This document shows, piece by piece, positions 27,051 through 37,506 of a stretch of DNA of 64,000 bases. The position numbers and the translations under genes are program-made. Source of the stretch: Prochlorococcus sp. MIT 1300 (GTDB lineage Bacteria; Cyanobacteriota; Cyanobacteriia; PCC-6307; Cyanobiaceae); contig NZ_CP139302.1 in NCBI RefSeq assembly GCF_034092375.1, positions 930,001-994,000 on the forward strand, in the 5' to 3' direction. Under the pieces are notes generated by a model that saw only the letters and a list, made by a program, of their open reading frames with translations, did not search any database and was not told the origin of the DNA. Numbering within the stretch: position 1 is the stretch's first letter; each line of letters starts with the position of its first letter.

Positions 27051-27605
27051 TTAAACCATACCTTCAATATTCAAAAGATGCTCCTGACATGTCAGCATCT
27101 TTTGGAGACTTTCTTCATCTGGATGGTCCCAACCTAATAAGTGCAGCAATCCATGACTAACAAGCCAGCGAAGTTCTTCCACCAAATCATGATGATGCTC
27201 ATGTGCTTGGCGCTGAGCCATAGGAACTGAGACAAAAATATCTCCAAGCTCCAGAAAGCCATCAAAAGGAACAAGCAGCTCCTGGTCTAATGCCGGGAAA
27301 GAAAGAACATCAGTTGATTGATTCTGTTGACGCCAAAATGAATTCAATTCAATCATTTTCTTATCATCTATTAACTCCAAACTCAAGCTAAGGTTTCTTG
27401 CCAAGAATAATACTTTAGGGCAATCATCTCTTTTATTTTCAAGCAAACTAATAATCCACTTCTTTATATCATATACCCAGGGCTCAGGATTGACTAAACG
27501 TATATTAGTACTAGAGCTAATATCACCAATAAGAAACAAGTCAGGGGCCGAATGAAAAGTAAGATCCACTTGAAGATCTATTTTCCCCAAATCATTTTGA
27601 TCCAT
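27051..27605 (-). CDS. ybeY: rRNA maturation factor YbeY
   Basis: Single-strand endoribonuclease in 16S rRNA 3' maturation and quality control. The zinc-binding signature HGLLHLLGWDHPDE is intact, preceded by STDVLSFPALDQ and LGDIFVSVPMAQ. ATG at 27605 gives 184 residues; a TTG 12 codons upstream is less likely. The first 60 residues are longer and more variable than in E. coli. It is eight bases after the DUF3285 stop, within the prfB run. Confidence 0.93.
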   Translation of the reverse strand: MDQNDLGKIDLQVDLTFHSAPDLFLIGDISSSTNIRLVNPEPWVYDIKKWIISLLENKRDDCPKVLFLARNLSLSLELIDDKKMIELNSFWRQQNQSTDVLSFPALDQELLVPFDGFLELGDIFVSVPMAQRQAHEHHHDLVEELRWLVSHGLLHLLGWDHPDEESLQKMLTCQEHLLNIEGMV

Positions 27606-27613
27606 TAAATATA

Positions 27614-27802
27614 CTATGGAAAGTTCGGACGACCAAACCAAGCAATGACCAATATGAACAATCCAAATCCAATTGCAGTCAGTGCAAAATGGGAGATACT
27701 CTGTTGCCCTTTTCGCACCATATTCCTCATCGCTAGCTTTACAAAACTTGGAGAAGGGCTCGCTGCCTTAGGAGAAGTTTCTTTAGATGAATTTTGTTCC
27801 AT
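27614..27802 (-). CDS. Small DUF3285 protein
   Basis: 62-residue cyanobacterial protein with a Ser/Lys-rich N terminus, the conserved stretch FVKLAMRNMVRKGQQS and one C-terminal transmembrane helix (FALTAIGFGLFILVIAWF). It is recognised as the DUF3285 family, which has no known function. It starts eight bases after the prfB stop and ends eight bases before ybeY, so it is almost certainly co-transcribed with these translation genes. Confidence 0.85.
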   Translation of the reverse strand: MEQNSSKETSPKAASPSPSFVKLAMRNMVRKGQQSISHFALTAIGFGLFILVIAWFGRPNFP

Positions 27803-27810
27803 AATTAAAA

Positions 27811-28939
27811 TTAGTTTTTAGAAGCCTCACCCGGAGTCTCGACCCCCTGGCGCAACAATGACTGAATAAATTGATCTAGCTCTCCATCCATAACTCCTTG
27901 AACATCAGTGGTCTCCTGGGAGGTCCGTAAATCTTTGACCATCTGGTAAGGATGAAAAACATAATTGCGAATTTGATTGCCCCAGGCAGCCTCAACAATA
28001 TCCCCCCGAATATCAGCAATCTCTGCCGCTCGTTGTTCCTGAGCAATTACAAGCAATTTTGCCTTTAGAAGAGCCATTGCCTTCTCCTTATTTTGAAGTT
28101 GCGAGCGCTCCTGTGTACAACGGACAGCCAACCCAGTCGGCATATGCAATATTCTTACAGCAGTTTCAACTTTATTAACGTTCTGTCCACCTGCTCCTCC
28201 TGAACGACTCGTTGTAATTTCTAAATCTTTATCTGGAATATCAAGCTCTACCTCATCATCAAGCTTTGGCATAACTTCAATCCCAGCGAAGCTTGTTTGC
28301 CTTTTCCCATTTGCGTTAAAAGGTGAGATTCTTACTAGACGATGAGTACCCTTCTCATGCTGTAGATATCCATATGCATAACGTCCTTCTACCTCAATAG
28401 TCGCGCTTTTGATTCCCGCTTCTTCTCCCTCAGACAATTCATCTATGGTGACTTTCATATTGTGATCTTCAGCCCAACGGGTGTACATCCTCAAAAGCAT
28501 TTGTGCCCAGTCCTGAGCATCTGTCCCCCCTGCTCCAGCATTAATTGATAAAACTGCACCTTCTTGGTCATAAGCCCCACTTAACAAACGTTCTAGTTCC
28601 CATAGATCAAGATCCTTTCCCAGCTTATCCAAGCCCAACTGCGCCTCTTCCAGCATCTCTTCATCAGGCTCAAAGTCATATAACTCAAGAGTTGCTTTTG
28701 CATCTTCAATAATTCTTTGCCAACCTGAAAACTGCTGTAACTGAGCTTTAACCTCATCCAGCTGACGCATTTGTTTTTGAGCATTTTTTTGGTCATCCCA
28801 AAAACCAGGCTGAGCAGCAAGTTGCTCTAAATCCTGCTGATGAGCCTTCAGCGCTGGCTCGTCAAAGACAGTCCTGAGCTTTGCTCAGGCGGTCAGTGAG
28901 CACGGAAAGATCTCGTTTGAATTCGATGAGGTCTGCCAA
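27811..28939 (-). CDS. prfB: Peptide chain release factor 2, with programmed +1 frameshift
   Basis: RF2 ends translation at UGA and UAA. The main part contains the codon-recognition motif SPF ([11 protein letters not shown]) and the GGQ loop [13 protein letters not shown]. Translation passes from a short upstream frame to the main frame at CTT TGA C (28861-28867), so the product is about 375 residues. Starting at TTG 28939 gives 25 codons before the in-frame TGA at codon 26, the same as E. coli. ATG at 28999 is an alternative but leaves only 20 bases to divergent grxC. Low RF2 lets the ribosome shift, an autoregulatory loop. Confidence 0.93.
28861..28871 (-). other. prfB +1 frameshift site
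   Basis: Read on the minus strand the site is CTGTCTTTGAC: the CUU codon slips into UUU and the frame resumes at GAC. An internal Shine-Dalgarno-like AGGA lies four bases before CTT, matching the spacing of the known stimulator. The downstream frame is open immediately ([18 protein letters not shown]), so this is not a random frameshift error. Confidence 0.93.
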
Positions 28940-29019
28940 AGATTGAACTTCTTTGTTCAGATTTGACGCTATCAGGGTAATCAACCTGAATAGGATCATT
29001 AACTACTCGTTGCAAACCC

Positions 29020-29280
29020 ATGCCAAAGATCGAAATCTATACATGGCAGTCATGCCCGTTTTGTATTCGAGCAAAGGCTTTACTTGAAAAGAAGGGGGCT
29101 ATCTATGAGGAATATCGAATTGATGGTGATCAACAAGCCCGAATAGCTATGGCCAAAAGAGCTGAAGGCCGCACTAGCGTTCCGCAAATCTTTATCAATG
29201 ATGAAGGTATCGGAGGTTGTGATGATTTGCATGCACTCGAAGAATCAAAGCAACTAGATGTCTTGCTTGAAATCGTTTAG
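29020..29280 (+). CDS. grxC: Glutaredoxin 3
   Basis: 86-residue glutathione-dependent thiol-disulfide oxidoreductase. The redox site is [14 protein letters not shown], a dithiol CPFC centre, with the glutathione-binding [10 protein letters not shown] and [13 protein letters not shown] at 29020 follows the 80-base divergent region shared with prfB. gshB begins seven bases after the stop, so the pair makes glutathione and uses it. Confidence 0.96.
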   Translation: MPKIEIYTWQSCPFCIRAKALLEKKGAIYEEYRIDGDQQARIAMAKRAEGRTSVPQIFINDEGIGGCDDLHALEESKQLDVLLEIV

Positions 29281-29287
29281 TGAAACC

Positions 29288-30214
29288 ATGCGACACCTCT
29301 TCGTAATTGACCCTCTAGATCAAATCAAACCCCTAAAGGATTCCACAGCAGCATTAATGCAAGCCACTCAAAGAGCCTCAATTGAGGTTTGGGCCTGCAC
29401 GCCGGCTGATCTTCAAGCCCGAGGAGACGAGGGATGGGTCTCAGCGATGCATGTACTTACTGAGCCTTGGGTCAGTAAAAAAGAACAAAGAAATATGCCC
29501 TTAATAGACTTTGAATGTATCTGGATGCGAAAAGACCCTCCAGTAGATGAGGTTTACCTATATGCGACTCATTTACTTGAACTTGCAGAAAGGAATGGAG
29601 TAAAGGTTTTAAACAAGCCTTCTTCGTTGCGTGCTTGGAATGAAAAATTAGGTTCACTTCGCTTTAGCACTCTAATGGCACCAACTCTGGTTGCTAGCAG
29701 AGTGGAGCAGCTAGCTAATTTTGCCAAAGAACAAAAAGAAATAGTTTTGAAACCAATTGGGGGCAGAGCCGGACAAGGGGTAATTCGAATTAACTCAGAA
29801 GCTCCTGGTCTGGAAGCATTGCTTGAGTTAGTTACTGATCAAGAGAGGTTGCCAATTATGGCTCAGCGCTTTCTCCCAGCCGTTGTAGAAGGCGATAAAC
29901 GGATCCTCTTGGTCAATGGCGAAGTCCTAGGAGCAATAAATCGCAGACCTAAGTCAGGGGACTTCAGAAGCAATCTCGCCGTAGGTGGCAATCCTGAGCC
30001 AACTCAACTCACTAAAAAAGAACAACTCATCTGCGATCAATTGTCGCCAGTTTTAAAACAGCACGGACTCTTTTTTGTTGGTATAGATGTTATTGGTGAA
30101 ATTTTGAGTGAAATCAACGTAACAAGTCCTACTGGAATAAGAGAAGCAGAGTTATTTATGGAATCTCCTCTAGCAGACCATGTAATTAAATCACTAATCA
30201 ATACTTTGAGATGA
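29288..30214 (+). CDS. gshB: Glutathione synthetase
   Basis: ATP-grasp ligase joining gamma-glutamylcysteine and glycine. ATG at 29288 gives [20 protein letters not shown] and 308 residues, the bacterial GshB length. Motifs: [20 protein letters not shown], the ATP-grasp loop [14 protein letters not shown], and the metal-binding [19 protein letters not shown]. An upstream in-frame start inside grxC is rejected. gshA is not in the window. The 3' end overlaps convergent menF by 21 bases. Confidence 0.95.
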   Translation: MRHLFVIDPLDQIKPLKDSTAALMQATQRASIEVWACTPADLQARGDEGWVSAMHVLTEPWVSKKEQRNMPLIDFECIWMRKDPPVDEVYLYATHLLELAERNGVKVLNKPSSLRAWNEKLGSLRFSTLMAPTLVASRVEQLANFAKEQKEIVLKPIGGRAGQGVIRINSEAPGLEALLELVTDQERLPIMAQRFLPAVVEGDKRILLVNGEVLGAINRRPKSGDFRSNLAVGGNPEPTQLTKKEQLICDQLSPVLKQHGLFFVGIDVIGEILSEINVTSPTGIREAELFMESPLADHVIKSLINTLR

Positions 30215-31609
30215 AGAAATTGGTTTGATATCAAATTGATCAGCCAAAACAGCTAATTTCAAAGAAACCTCGTCTAACTCCTTGTCTGGCAAAGACCCTC
30301 TAACTAATCCTGCCCCTGCAGTTAAATCAAGAATCTTTCCACGCATATTTCCACATCGAATAGCGACCCTAAGTTCACAATCCCCAGAGCTATCAATCCA
30401 ACCAATAGGACCAGCGTAACCACCTCTTTCAAAAGGTTCTAACGTACGAAGCCATGACATTGCCTCTTTTCGAGGTAAACCAGCGACTGCTGGAGTTGGA
30501 TGCAATGCATCTGCTAAACCAAGAGGCTTATACCCATCTGCTTGAGCTGTAATTGGGGTGTGAAGATGAATTAAACGCCCATGCTTCGCCAATTGAGGCA
30601 TACGTGTACGAAAAGGCCTAATTCCTTGAGCAACAAGCTGGTCAATTATTGAAGTCACAACAAGTTCATGCTCTCTTAAATCCTTATCCGAACTAAGCAA
30701 TTCCTCACCATTATCAAAGGCAGTTGCCGTTCCAGCCAAAGCATCACTACATAAACGGCCTCTGCGAAGACTTAGAAGTCGTTCTGGTGAAGCTCCAAAA
30801 AAAGCCTCTGTAGCATTTTGCTGCCACAAAAAACGACAACTCCCCGCCTGTTGAGAACGCAATCTAGCAAGCAAATTAAGAGGCTCTAAAGAGTCCGACA
30901 ACTCAATTGATTGACGAACAGCAAGTACTAATTTATGAAGCTGATTTGTATTAACTAATTCAATTCCACGTGCAAGCGCAGGTCTATAACATTTCTGCCA
31001 TTCGTTTGTTCCTGAACTAATTACTGGAACAGAACCATTTGAAAATGATTCAGGTAAATCACTGGAATTGGCATTAACGAGACATTGGCTCATCATGCAG
31101 AGCTCTTCAGCAAGCTCCCTTGCTTCAGCCTCTTGAGTGACTACACCATTAAGTCTTAACCATGCAAATCGTCCTTGGCGACTCAATTGCCATCGTGGTA
31201 ATACACAATGAACTGAAGGAGGGACTCCTTCAGTTCTCAACCTTTCTGCCGTGTATTCAAAAAACGAAAAAGCAAGCATTATCCGTGGGCGGGCCTGTGC
31301 TGGAGCCTCTGGATTTACATCCGTAATCCGTCCCAATGTGTTATCGGCAAATTTTTGGGCAGCAGCAAATCTTCTAGGTCCAACAAGATCTAATTGCTGG
31401 CACACCCCAGCCGCAGCAATAGTTAGCCCTGGGGCCCCATCCCAAAGGAACCTAAAGGAATTTTCTACAGCTATCAAAGGCAAATGGTGGAGCGGATCAA
31501 TCCCTTGAAGCCGCAACGCAAGGCTTAAAACACCTTCTTCACTATCCCTCTCTCGCCAGCCCTTAGCTGCCGAGGTCACAATATTGCTGAAATGGCTACC
31601 AGCTGTCAT
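30194..31609 (-). CDS. menF: Isochorismate synthase
   Basis: Converts chorismate to isochorismate, the first step to phylloquinone. The chorismate-binding C-terminal half is clear: [51 protein letters not shown] and [12 protein letters not shown]. The N-terminal half is poorly conserved, as usual. ATG at 31609 gives 471 residues; TTG at 31642 would crowd divergent menA. Context with menA, menC and menE decides MenF over anthranilate or salicylate synthase. Confidence 0.9.
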   Translation of the reverse strand: MTAGSHFSNIVTSAAKGWRERDSEEGVLSLALRLQGIDPLHHLPLIAVENSFRFLWDGAPGLTIAAAGVCQQLDLVGPRRFAAAQKFADNTLGRITDVNPEAPAQARPRIMLAFSFFEYTAERLRTEGVPPSVHCVLPRWQLSRQGRFAWLRLNGVVTQEAEARELAEELCMMSQCLVNANSSDLPESFSNGSVPVISSGTNEWQKCYRPALARGIELVNTNQLHKLVLAVRQSIELSDSLEPLNLLARLRSQQAGSCRFLWQQNATEAFFGASPERLLSLRRGRLCSDALAGTATAFDNGEELLSSDKDLREHELVVTSIIDQLVAQGIRPFRTRMPQLAKHGRLIHLHTPITAQADGYKPLGLADALHPTPAVAGLPRKEAMSWLRTLEPFERGGYAGPIGWIDSSGDCELRVAIRCGNMRGKILDLTAGAGLVRGSLPDKELDEVSLKLAVLADQFDIKPISSSQSID

Positions 31610-31682
31610 CCGATTCGCGAGGTAATCGCAAGGACTTCTCAAATGTATAAACCGTACTTACTTGCATAGGGGGCTCAATTCC

Positions 31683-32657
31683 ATGCGAAAGCACCAGGCT
31701 GTTGCAACCCTTTACGCCAGCAGCACTAATCGACGCACCCTTTGGAAGGCAGCGATCAAATGGCCGCTTTACTCAGTCGCTGTTATGCCAGTGCTTTTGG
31801 CTGCTGGATGGAGACTTGGAGCCAGACAAGAAGTCAGATTCGATCAATTAATTGGTTTTCTTCTAGCTTCAGTACTGCTTTTACTTTGGGAAAATCTTAC
31901 AAATGACCTATTTGATGCCGACACAGGCATAGATCAAGACTCAAAACCTCACTCAGTAGTCGCATTAGTTGGATCAAAAGAGCCAGTACGTTTCTTGGCA
32001 TATATCTCCCTCACCCTAGGTCTGCTGATAATACTTTTTTTGGCTTTGCGAAGTAATTCTTCTGTGGTGGTACTAGTTTTTATCAGTTGTTTCCTTGGTT
32101 ATCTATACCAAGGCCCTCCCTTTCGTTGGGGATATAAAGGACTAGGTGAGCCACTTTGCTGGCTCGCCTTCGGGCCTTTTGCTACAGCAGCTTCACTATT
32201 GGTAGTAGCTCCCAAATTGGATTATGGCCAAAATATTCCATGGGGGCGAGCTTTAACTCTTGGGACAGGGCCAGCACTAGCTACGACATTGGTACTTTTT
32301 TGTTCACATTTTCATCAAGTTGCAGAAGATGCTGCACATGGGAAAAAATCTCCATTAGTGCGTTTAGGTACTCGCAAAGCCGCCAATCTTGTACCTTGGT
32401 TAATAGTCCTAACATTATTATTTGAATTTGTACCTGTGCTTCTTGGGACATGGCCAATTACTGCTCTTCTAGGAATTGTTGGCCTACCTGCTGGACTATC
32501 TCTAATTCGATTACTAAATCGATATCATAATCAACCTGAAAAGACATATATCAGCAAGTTTTTTGCCTTGCGTTTTCAAGCCCTTAATGGCATAGGGTTA
32601 AGTATTGGACTAGCAATTGCACCTCTGTTTAACATTGAAGTAGCGAGTCTAAGCTAA
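31683..32657 (+). CDS. menA: 1,4-dihydroxy-2-naphthoate phytyltransferase
   Basis: UbiA-family membrane prenyltransferase that attaches the phytyl chain to DHNA in phylloquinone synthesis. First Asp motif NDLFDADTGIDQD and second DAAHGKKSP are present, with about eight or nine hydrophobic helices. ATG at 31683 (324 residues) is chosen over a TTG seven codons upstream. It is divergent from menF and four bases ahead of menC. The first, cytosolic steps feed the DHNA to it. Confidence 0.92.
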   Translation: MRKHQAVATLYASSTNRRTLWKAAIKWPLYSVAVMPVLLAAGWRLGARQEVRFDQLIGFLLASVLLLLWENLTNDLFDADTGIDQDSKPHSVVALVGSKEPVRFLAYISLTLGLLIILFLALRSNSSVVVLVFISCFLGYLYQGPPFRWGYKGLGEPLCWLAFGPFATAASLLVVAPKLDYGQNIPWGRALTLGTGPALATTLVLFCSHFHQVAEDAAHGKKSPLVRLGTRKAANLVPWLIVLTLLFEFVPVLLGTWPITALLGIVGLPAGLSLIRLLNRYHNQPEKTYISKFFALRFQALNGIGLSIGLAIAPLFNIEVASLS

Positions 32658-32661
32658 GTGT

Positions 32662-33630
32662 ATGGAAGTCAATATTCAATCAAAACCTTTCTCTTTTCAA
32701 CTTATAAAAAAATTAAAAACCTCACAAGGATTTCTTAAATTCAGGCGCGGCTTTTTACTTAGATTAGAGACCAGTTCTGGTCAATCTGGCTGGGGGGAAG
32801 TCTCACCATTTCAACCCAATGAACTCAGAGAGTGCAAAGAACTACTAACATTGATTGGTAAAAAGACTTCGCGTTCTAACTTAGAGAGTCAAATCAGTCA
32901 ATTACCTGGAAGCTTAGCTTTTGGCATTGGAGCAGCTCTAGCAGAAATAGATCATTTTAATGGGGGCAAGGCTAAAGGCAATTGGTTAAAGGCACCAAGA
33001 TCTGCAGTATTACTCCCAGACCCAGAAAAGCTTCTAGATGTAATTCACTCAACTATTTCGAAGTCACAAAAAGAAGATTATGCACCTACATTCAAATGGA
33101 AAGTCGGAATTAGGTCAAATTCTGAAGAACAAGAACTTCTAAATGAAATCCTGAGCTGCTTACCCTCGAATGCAAAGTTGAGGTTAGACGCCAATGGTGC
33201 ATGGAATCGCAAAACAGCATATCAATGGGTTAATTCTCTAATCAATCAACCATCAGTCGAATGGCTTGAACAACCTTTACCAACTCTTGATATTGAGGGA
33301 CTATTGAAACTATCTCAAAAGATTCCCATTGCTCTAGATGAATCCTTAACTACTGATAAATCACTTATTAAATCTTGGAAATCATGGCAAGTTCGCAGAC
33401 CCATCTTAGAGGGAGACCCAAGAAAACTACTACAAGAATTGGAAGCCAGATCTTCTCACAAAATGTTAAGTACATCATTCGAGACTGGCATAGGGCAACG
33501 TTGGGTGCATCATCTATCAGCTTTACAACAACAAGGACCTACGCCTACTGCACCGGGTTTAGCAGAAGACTGGTTTCCAGATAATGATCTATTCAGTTCA
33601 AACCCAATTACTGTTTGGGAGGCTGCATGA
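32662..33630 (+). CDS. menC: o-Succinylbenzoate synthase
   Basis: Enolase-superfamily dehydratase making o-succinylbenzoate. The KxK catalytic pair is FKWKVGI, and the metal ligands follow in RLDANGAW, WLEQPL and ALDESL. The position of the second catalytic Lys of the family reads QVRRPILEGDP, so Arg appears to replace it. 322 residues is normal. It ends in an ATGA overlap with menE and starts four bases after menA. Confidence 0.88.
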   Translation: MEVNIQSKPFSFQLIKKLKTSQGFLKFRRGFLLRLETSSGQSGWGEVSPFQPNELRECKELLTLIGKKTSRSNLESQISQLPGSLAFGIGAALAEIDHFNGGKAKGNWLKAPRSAVLLPDPEKLLDVIHSTISKSQKEDYAPTFKWKVGIRSNSEEQELLNEILSCLPSNAKLRLDANGAWNRKTAYQWVNSLINQPSVEWLEQPLPTLDIEGLLKLSQKIPIALDESLTTDKSLIKSWKSWQVRRPILEGDPRKLLQELEARSSHKMLSTSFETGIGQRWVHHLSALQQQGPTPTAPGLAEDWFPDNDLFSSNPITVWEAA

Positions 33631-34853
33631 AGAATTTAATTTCTCTACCATGTCAACCTATTGAATACAAAGATTGTGCTTTAAGCCTTTATAAATCAAT
33701 TAATGAAGGGCTTTGGGTTCAACTAATGCCCGACTCACATCAGCAAGCGACTTTATTACCTCAAAAGATTTCCCTTCAAGGGCCTGGTGTGGCCATCCAA
33801 AGTGGCGGAAGTAGCGGTGGAAAACATTACTGTTTTCAGCCAATTGATCACCTCAATCAATCAGCCTTAGCGACTTCTGAATGGCTTAAATTGCAAGGGA
33901 TAGAACCCCAAAATTGTATTATTCTTAACCCCTTACCCCTTCACCATATAAGTGGATTAATGCCTTGGTGGAGAAGCCAATGCTGGAAATCTGAACACAT
34001 TTGGCTACTCCCAAAAGCAATGCGAGATCCAGTCTTAATAAAGGAAATAATCCACAATCTGAATTCAAAGCCAATATTAATCTCTCTTGTACCTACTCAA
34101 CTTAAACGCTTACTATCTCATAAAATAGGAATAAATTTATTAAAACTGTGCGATATTATTTGGGTTGGAGGTGCACATCTAAACGAATCCATTGCAAAAT
34201 TTGCGAGAACACAATCTATTCGGTTAGCACCCTGTTATGGGGCAACAGAAACAGCAGCAATGATTACAGCAATGCATCCCCAAGACTTTTTAAAAGGAGA
34301 ATCTGGCTGTGGCTCGCCATTAGGCGACATAGACTTAACGATAGGAGAAAATAACTCACTGAAAATAAAAACATCACGGCTCGCTGTAGCTCGCTGGAGC
34401 CCTCAAGGGATCGAAAGAATTACGAATAAAGAAGGATGGTGGCAGTCTGGAGATTCTGCTCAAATTATTAATCTCAGCAAAAAAAAATGTCTAATAGTTA
34501 AAGGTCGGCTAGACAATGCGATTAATTCTGGTGGCGAAACAATTTTCCCCGAACAATTAGAAGAAAAACTACTTGGCAAATCAAAAAAGGCTGGTTTAAA
34601 ACTTGAAAGCGTATTACTTCTCCCTATTAAAGATGATGAATGGGGAGAAAGAATTGTCGCACTAATTCGATGGGAACCAACAATCTCTCCCAACGAATTG
34701 GAAAGATCTTTCCGTTCCCTCCAAAATATTGTCGCCAAATGGATGAAGGCCGAACAACCTGTTGCTTGGCATAATTGTCCTGAATTATCGCCTAACAAAT
34801 CAGGCAAATGGGAACGGAATAAATGGCTAGAATGGTTAAAGCTGAAAAGCTAA
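33627..34853 (+). CDS. menE: o-Succinylbenzoate-CoA ligase
   Basis: Acyl-adenylating enzyme that activates OSB with CoA. ATG at 33627 overlaps the menC stop (ATGA). Motifs: P-loop QSGGSSGGKH, PCYGATETAAMIT, WWQSGDSAQ and KGRLDNAINSGGETIFPEQLE. At 408 residues it is a short, divergent member, as in other cyanobacteria. menB and menD are not in the window, so the cluster is incomplete. The C-terminal lysine region (NKSGKWERNKW) is present. Confidence 0.9.
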   Translation: MKNLISLPCQPIEYKDCALSLYKSINEGLWVQLMPDSHQQATLLPQKISLQGPGVAIQSGGSSGGKHYCFQPIDHLNQSALATSEWLKLQGIEPQNCIILNPLPLHHISGLMPWWRSQCWKSEHIWLLPKAMRDPVLIKEIIHNLNSKPILISLVPTQLKRLLSHKIGINLLKLCDIIWVGGAHLNESIAKFARTQSIRLAPCYGATETAAMITAMHPQDFLKGESGCGSPLGDIDLTIGENNSLKIKTSRLAVARWSPQGIERITNKEGWWQSGDSAQIINLSKKKCLIVKGRLDNAINSGGETIFPEQLEEKLLGKSKKAGLKLESVLLLPIKDDEWGERIVALIRWEPTISPNELERSFRSLQNIVAKWMKAEQPVAWHNCPELSPNKSGKWERNKWLEWLKLKS

Positions 34854-34876
34854 GTCTTTCATCAATAGAAAGCTTT

Positions 34877-35356
34877 TTAAACCGGTCTAGGCCCATCGAA
34901 TAAGGATGATGCTTCCAGCCAAAGGTCAATCTCATGGGGCAAAGTAGACCTATGTCTTGTCTTGCTATCAATAGCCACATGGCGAAGAACAACCTCCGCA
35001 ACTAATTTCTCTTCTATGCAAAACTTTGTTTGAACTCCAAAACAACTTTTATCTAATTTCTCAGGTCTCAAATCCACAATCAACTGGTCACCAGCTTGAA
35101 TTGGATGTCGAAAGTCTGCATGACAATGAATAATTGGAAGGCTGACTTTTAATCCTTCAGGTTTGTTACTTAAGCAAGGAAAGATATTACTTGAGGATAA
35201 ACCATACTTTTGAAGGCTCTCTTCCCAGGACTCATGTGCCCAACGGAAAAGTTGGTGAAAATGAACTACACCTGCCCCATCGCTATCGCCAAAGCGAACA
35301 TCCCTTCGAAAACTCAACCAATCAATTTGATGTTTTGAATCCACCTCAAATTTCAA
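34877..35356 (-). CDS. 1,4-Dihydroxy-2-naphthoyl-CoA thioesterase
   Basis: Hotdog-fold (4-HBT family) hydrolase that frees DHNA from DHNA-CoA before prenylation. The active-site stretch [28 protein letters not shown] has the catalytic Asp and the family VVHF. 159 residues. It resembles the Synechocystis enzyme Slr0204 (inference from memory). It starts by an ATGA overlap with ndhH on the minus strand and lies tail to tail with menE, completing the local phylloquinone set. Confidence 0.87.
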   Translation of the reverse strand: MKFEVDSKHQIDWLSFRRDVRFGDSDGAGVVHFHQLFRWAHESWEESLQKYGLSSSNIFPCLSNKPEGLKVSLPIIHCHADFRHPIQAGDQLIVDLRPEKLDKSCFGVQTKFCIEEKLVAEVVLRHVAIDSKTRHRSTLPHEIDLWLEASSLFDGPRPV

Positions 35357-36537
35357 CGATCAACTGAACCCATTATCACATCAATAGATCCCAGTATTGC
35401 CATTATATCTGCCACCTTATTACCCTTCAAAATATGAGGGAGAATCTGCAAGTTATTTAAATCTGCGGCGCGAATTTTAAAACGCCAAGGAGTAACATCA
35501 TTATTACCCTGTAAAAAGACACCTATCTCCCCTTTCCCCGACTCCAAACGAGTATAAAGCTCTCCGTTTGGAATTTTAAAAGTGGGAGCAACCTTTTTCG
35601 CTACGTACTGATAATCAAACTCTGAGAATATACTTTTCTTTCCTTCTGCTATTCGTCTAGCTTCCAGATTTTCAGTAGATCCTCCAGGAATCATTTCACA
35701 AGCTTGACGGAGAATCTTTAAAGATTGGCGCATTTCTTCCATTCTTACTCGGTATCTGGCATAACAATCTCCTTCATTTGCAATAGCAACATCCCAGTCA
35801 AAGTCGTCATAACACTCATAGTGGTCTACTTTTCTTAGGTCCCAGGGCACACCAGAGGCTCTAAGCATTGGTCCTGACAAGCTCCAGTTGATAGCTTGTT
35901 CAGTAGTAATAGTGCCTAAACCCTCAATACGCCTTCGAAATATTGGATTATTAGTAATTAACTTTTCATACTCATCAATCTTTGGCCCAAACCAATCACA
36001 AAAGTCCTTACATTTTTCTAGCCAACCCCAAGGGAGGTCACAAGCAACTCCACCTATCCGAAAATAGTTATTGTTAATTAACCTTTGGCCAGTCGCTGCC
36101 TCCCAAAGATCATAGATCATTTCCCTTTCTCGAAAAATATAAAAGAATGGAGTTTGAGCACCAACATCCGCCAAAAAAGGACCTAGCCATAGCAAATGAT
36201 TAGCAATCCTATTTAACTCAAGCATCAGTACTCGGATATAACTAGCTCGTTTAGGCACAGGAATATTTGCCAGTCGTTCCGGAGCATTGACTACTATCGC
36301 CTCATAAAACATGCCTGCCGCATAGTCCATACGGCTCACATATGGCACAAACATTACATTTGTTCTGTTCTCGGCAATTTTTTCCATCCCTCTATGGAGA
36401 TAGCCAATTACAGGTTCGCAATCAACCACATCTTCCCCATCAAGAGTCACCACCAACCTCAATACACCATGCATCGAGGGATGATGGGGGCCAAAATTGA
36501 CCACCATGGGCTCCGTTCGAGTTTCAAGCTGCGTCAT
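35353..36537 (-). CDS. ndhH: NAD(P)H-quinone oxidoreductase subunit H (49 kDa)
   Basis: Peripheral-arm subunit of photosynthetic NDH-1, close to the plastoquinone site. ATG at 36537 gives [20 protein letters not shown] and 394 residues, as in other cyanobacteria; an in-frame upstream extension of 29 residues is rejected. Motifs: [41 protein letters not shown], and the end [14 protein letters not shown]. It is divergent from rsmH (45 bases) and its stop overlaps the thioesterase start. Confidence 0.97.
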   Translation of the reverse strand: MTQLETRTEPMVVNFGPHHPSMHGVLRLVVTLDGEDVVDCEPVIGYLHRGMEKIAENRTNVMFVPYVSRMDYAAGMFYEAIVVNAPERLANIPVPKRASYIRVLMLELNRIANHLLWLGPFLADVGAQTPFFYIFREREMIYDLWEAATGQRLINNNYFRIGGVACDLPWGWLEKCKDFCDWFGPKIDEYEKLITNNPIFRRRIEGLGTITTEQAINWSLSGPMLRASGVPWDLRKVDHYECYDDFDWDVAIANEGDCYARYRVRMEEMRQSLKILRQACEMIPGGSTENLEARRIAEGKKSIFSEFDYQYVAKKVAPTFKIPNGELYTRLESGKGEIGVFLQGNNDVTPWRFKIRAADLNNLQILPHILKGNKVADIMAILGSIDVIMGSVDR

Positions 36538-36582
36538 TACGCCTTGATAAAAAGAGCATTTGTACGATCTTAGGAAGAACCC

Positions 36583-37506
36583 ATGCCAAAACCTGCATTG
36601 GTTTCTAACTACGATTTTCATCATCTACCAGTTTTGGCAGATGAAGTATTGACAACTCTAGAAAATTTGCCTTTAGAACTAATAAATGATGGCCTTTTAA
36701 TCGATGCCACCATTGGCGGCGGTGGCCATAGCAGCTTACTTTTGGAGGCTTATCCAAGCTTGAGGTTAATAGGGTTGGACCAAGACCCTGTAGCCGCAGC
36801 AGTCGCAACCGAGAGACTGGCTCCTTACTCAAGTCGTGTAGAAATTATTTCGAAAAATTTCGCAGATTTCACCCCTCCGGAACGCGCTGTCATGGTCCTA
36901 GCCGACCTAGGAGTCAGCAGCCCACAATTAGACGACGGTGCAAGAGGTTTTAGCTTTCAACTTGACGGCCCCATAGATATGCGGATGAATCCCTCTAAAA
37001 ACATAACTGCTGCCAAACTTCTGGATAGCTGTAATGAAAAAGAACTAGCCGAAATCATTTTCATGAATGGAGAAGAACGTTTTTCACGGCGCATCGCAAG
37101 AAAAATAAAACAAGACCTGCTAAAAAAAGGACCATATAAGGGTACAAATTCTTTGGCCTACGCAATAGCAGGATGCTTTCCTAATAAATTACGCTATGGA
37201 CGAATTCATCCTGCAACTAAAACCTTCCAAGCATTAAGAATCGCTGTTAACAATGAACTTGATGCTCTGGACAAACTTTTACAAAAATCCCCTGATTGGC
37301 TTATTCCTCAAGGCCTCTTAAGGCTAATCAGTTTTCATTCTCTTGAAGATAGGAAGGTCAAGCAGGCATTCCTAGGAGATTCACGACTTGAGCGTATAAC
37401 TCGCAAGCCCATTACAGCAAAACAAGAAGAAATCTCTAAAAACCCTAGAAGTCGATCTGCTAAATACCGTATTGCTCGTAGGAAATCATCCGTCAATCTT
37501 TTGTAA
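36583..37506 (+). CDS. rsmH: 16S rRNA (cytosine1402-N4)-methyltransferase
   Basis: SAM-dependent enzyme modifying C1402 in the decoding centre. [12 protein letters not shown] begins the domain, then [16 protein letters not shown] (SAM loop), [25 protein letters not shown], and [19 protein letters not shown] near the end. 307 residues is standard. No mraZ or ftsL lies beside it, so it is uncoupled from the usual division cluster. The 3' end overlaps the convergent cysteine desulfurase by 21 bases. Confidence 0.96.
   Translation: MPKPALVSNYDFHHLPVLADEVLTTLENLPLELINDGLLIDATIGGGGHSSLLLEAYPSLRLIGLDQDPVAAAVATERLAPYSSRVEIISKNFADFTPPERAVMVLADLGVSSPQLDDGARGFSFQLDGPIDMRMNPSKNITAAKLLDSCNEKELAEIIFMNGEERFSRRIARKIKQDLLKKGPYKGTNSLAYAIAGCFPNKLRYGRIHPATKTFQALRIAVNNELDALDKLLQKSPDWLIPQGLLRLISFHSLEDRKVKQAFLGDSRLERITRKPITAKQEEISKNPRSRSAKYRIARRKSSVNLL

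Noticed and set aside
36538-36624. N-terminal extension of NdhH
   Set aside because: The 29 added residues are not NdhH-like and cross into the rsmH start on the other strand.
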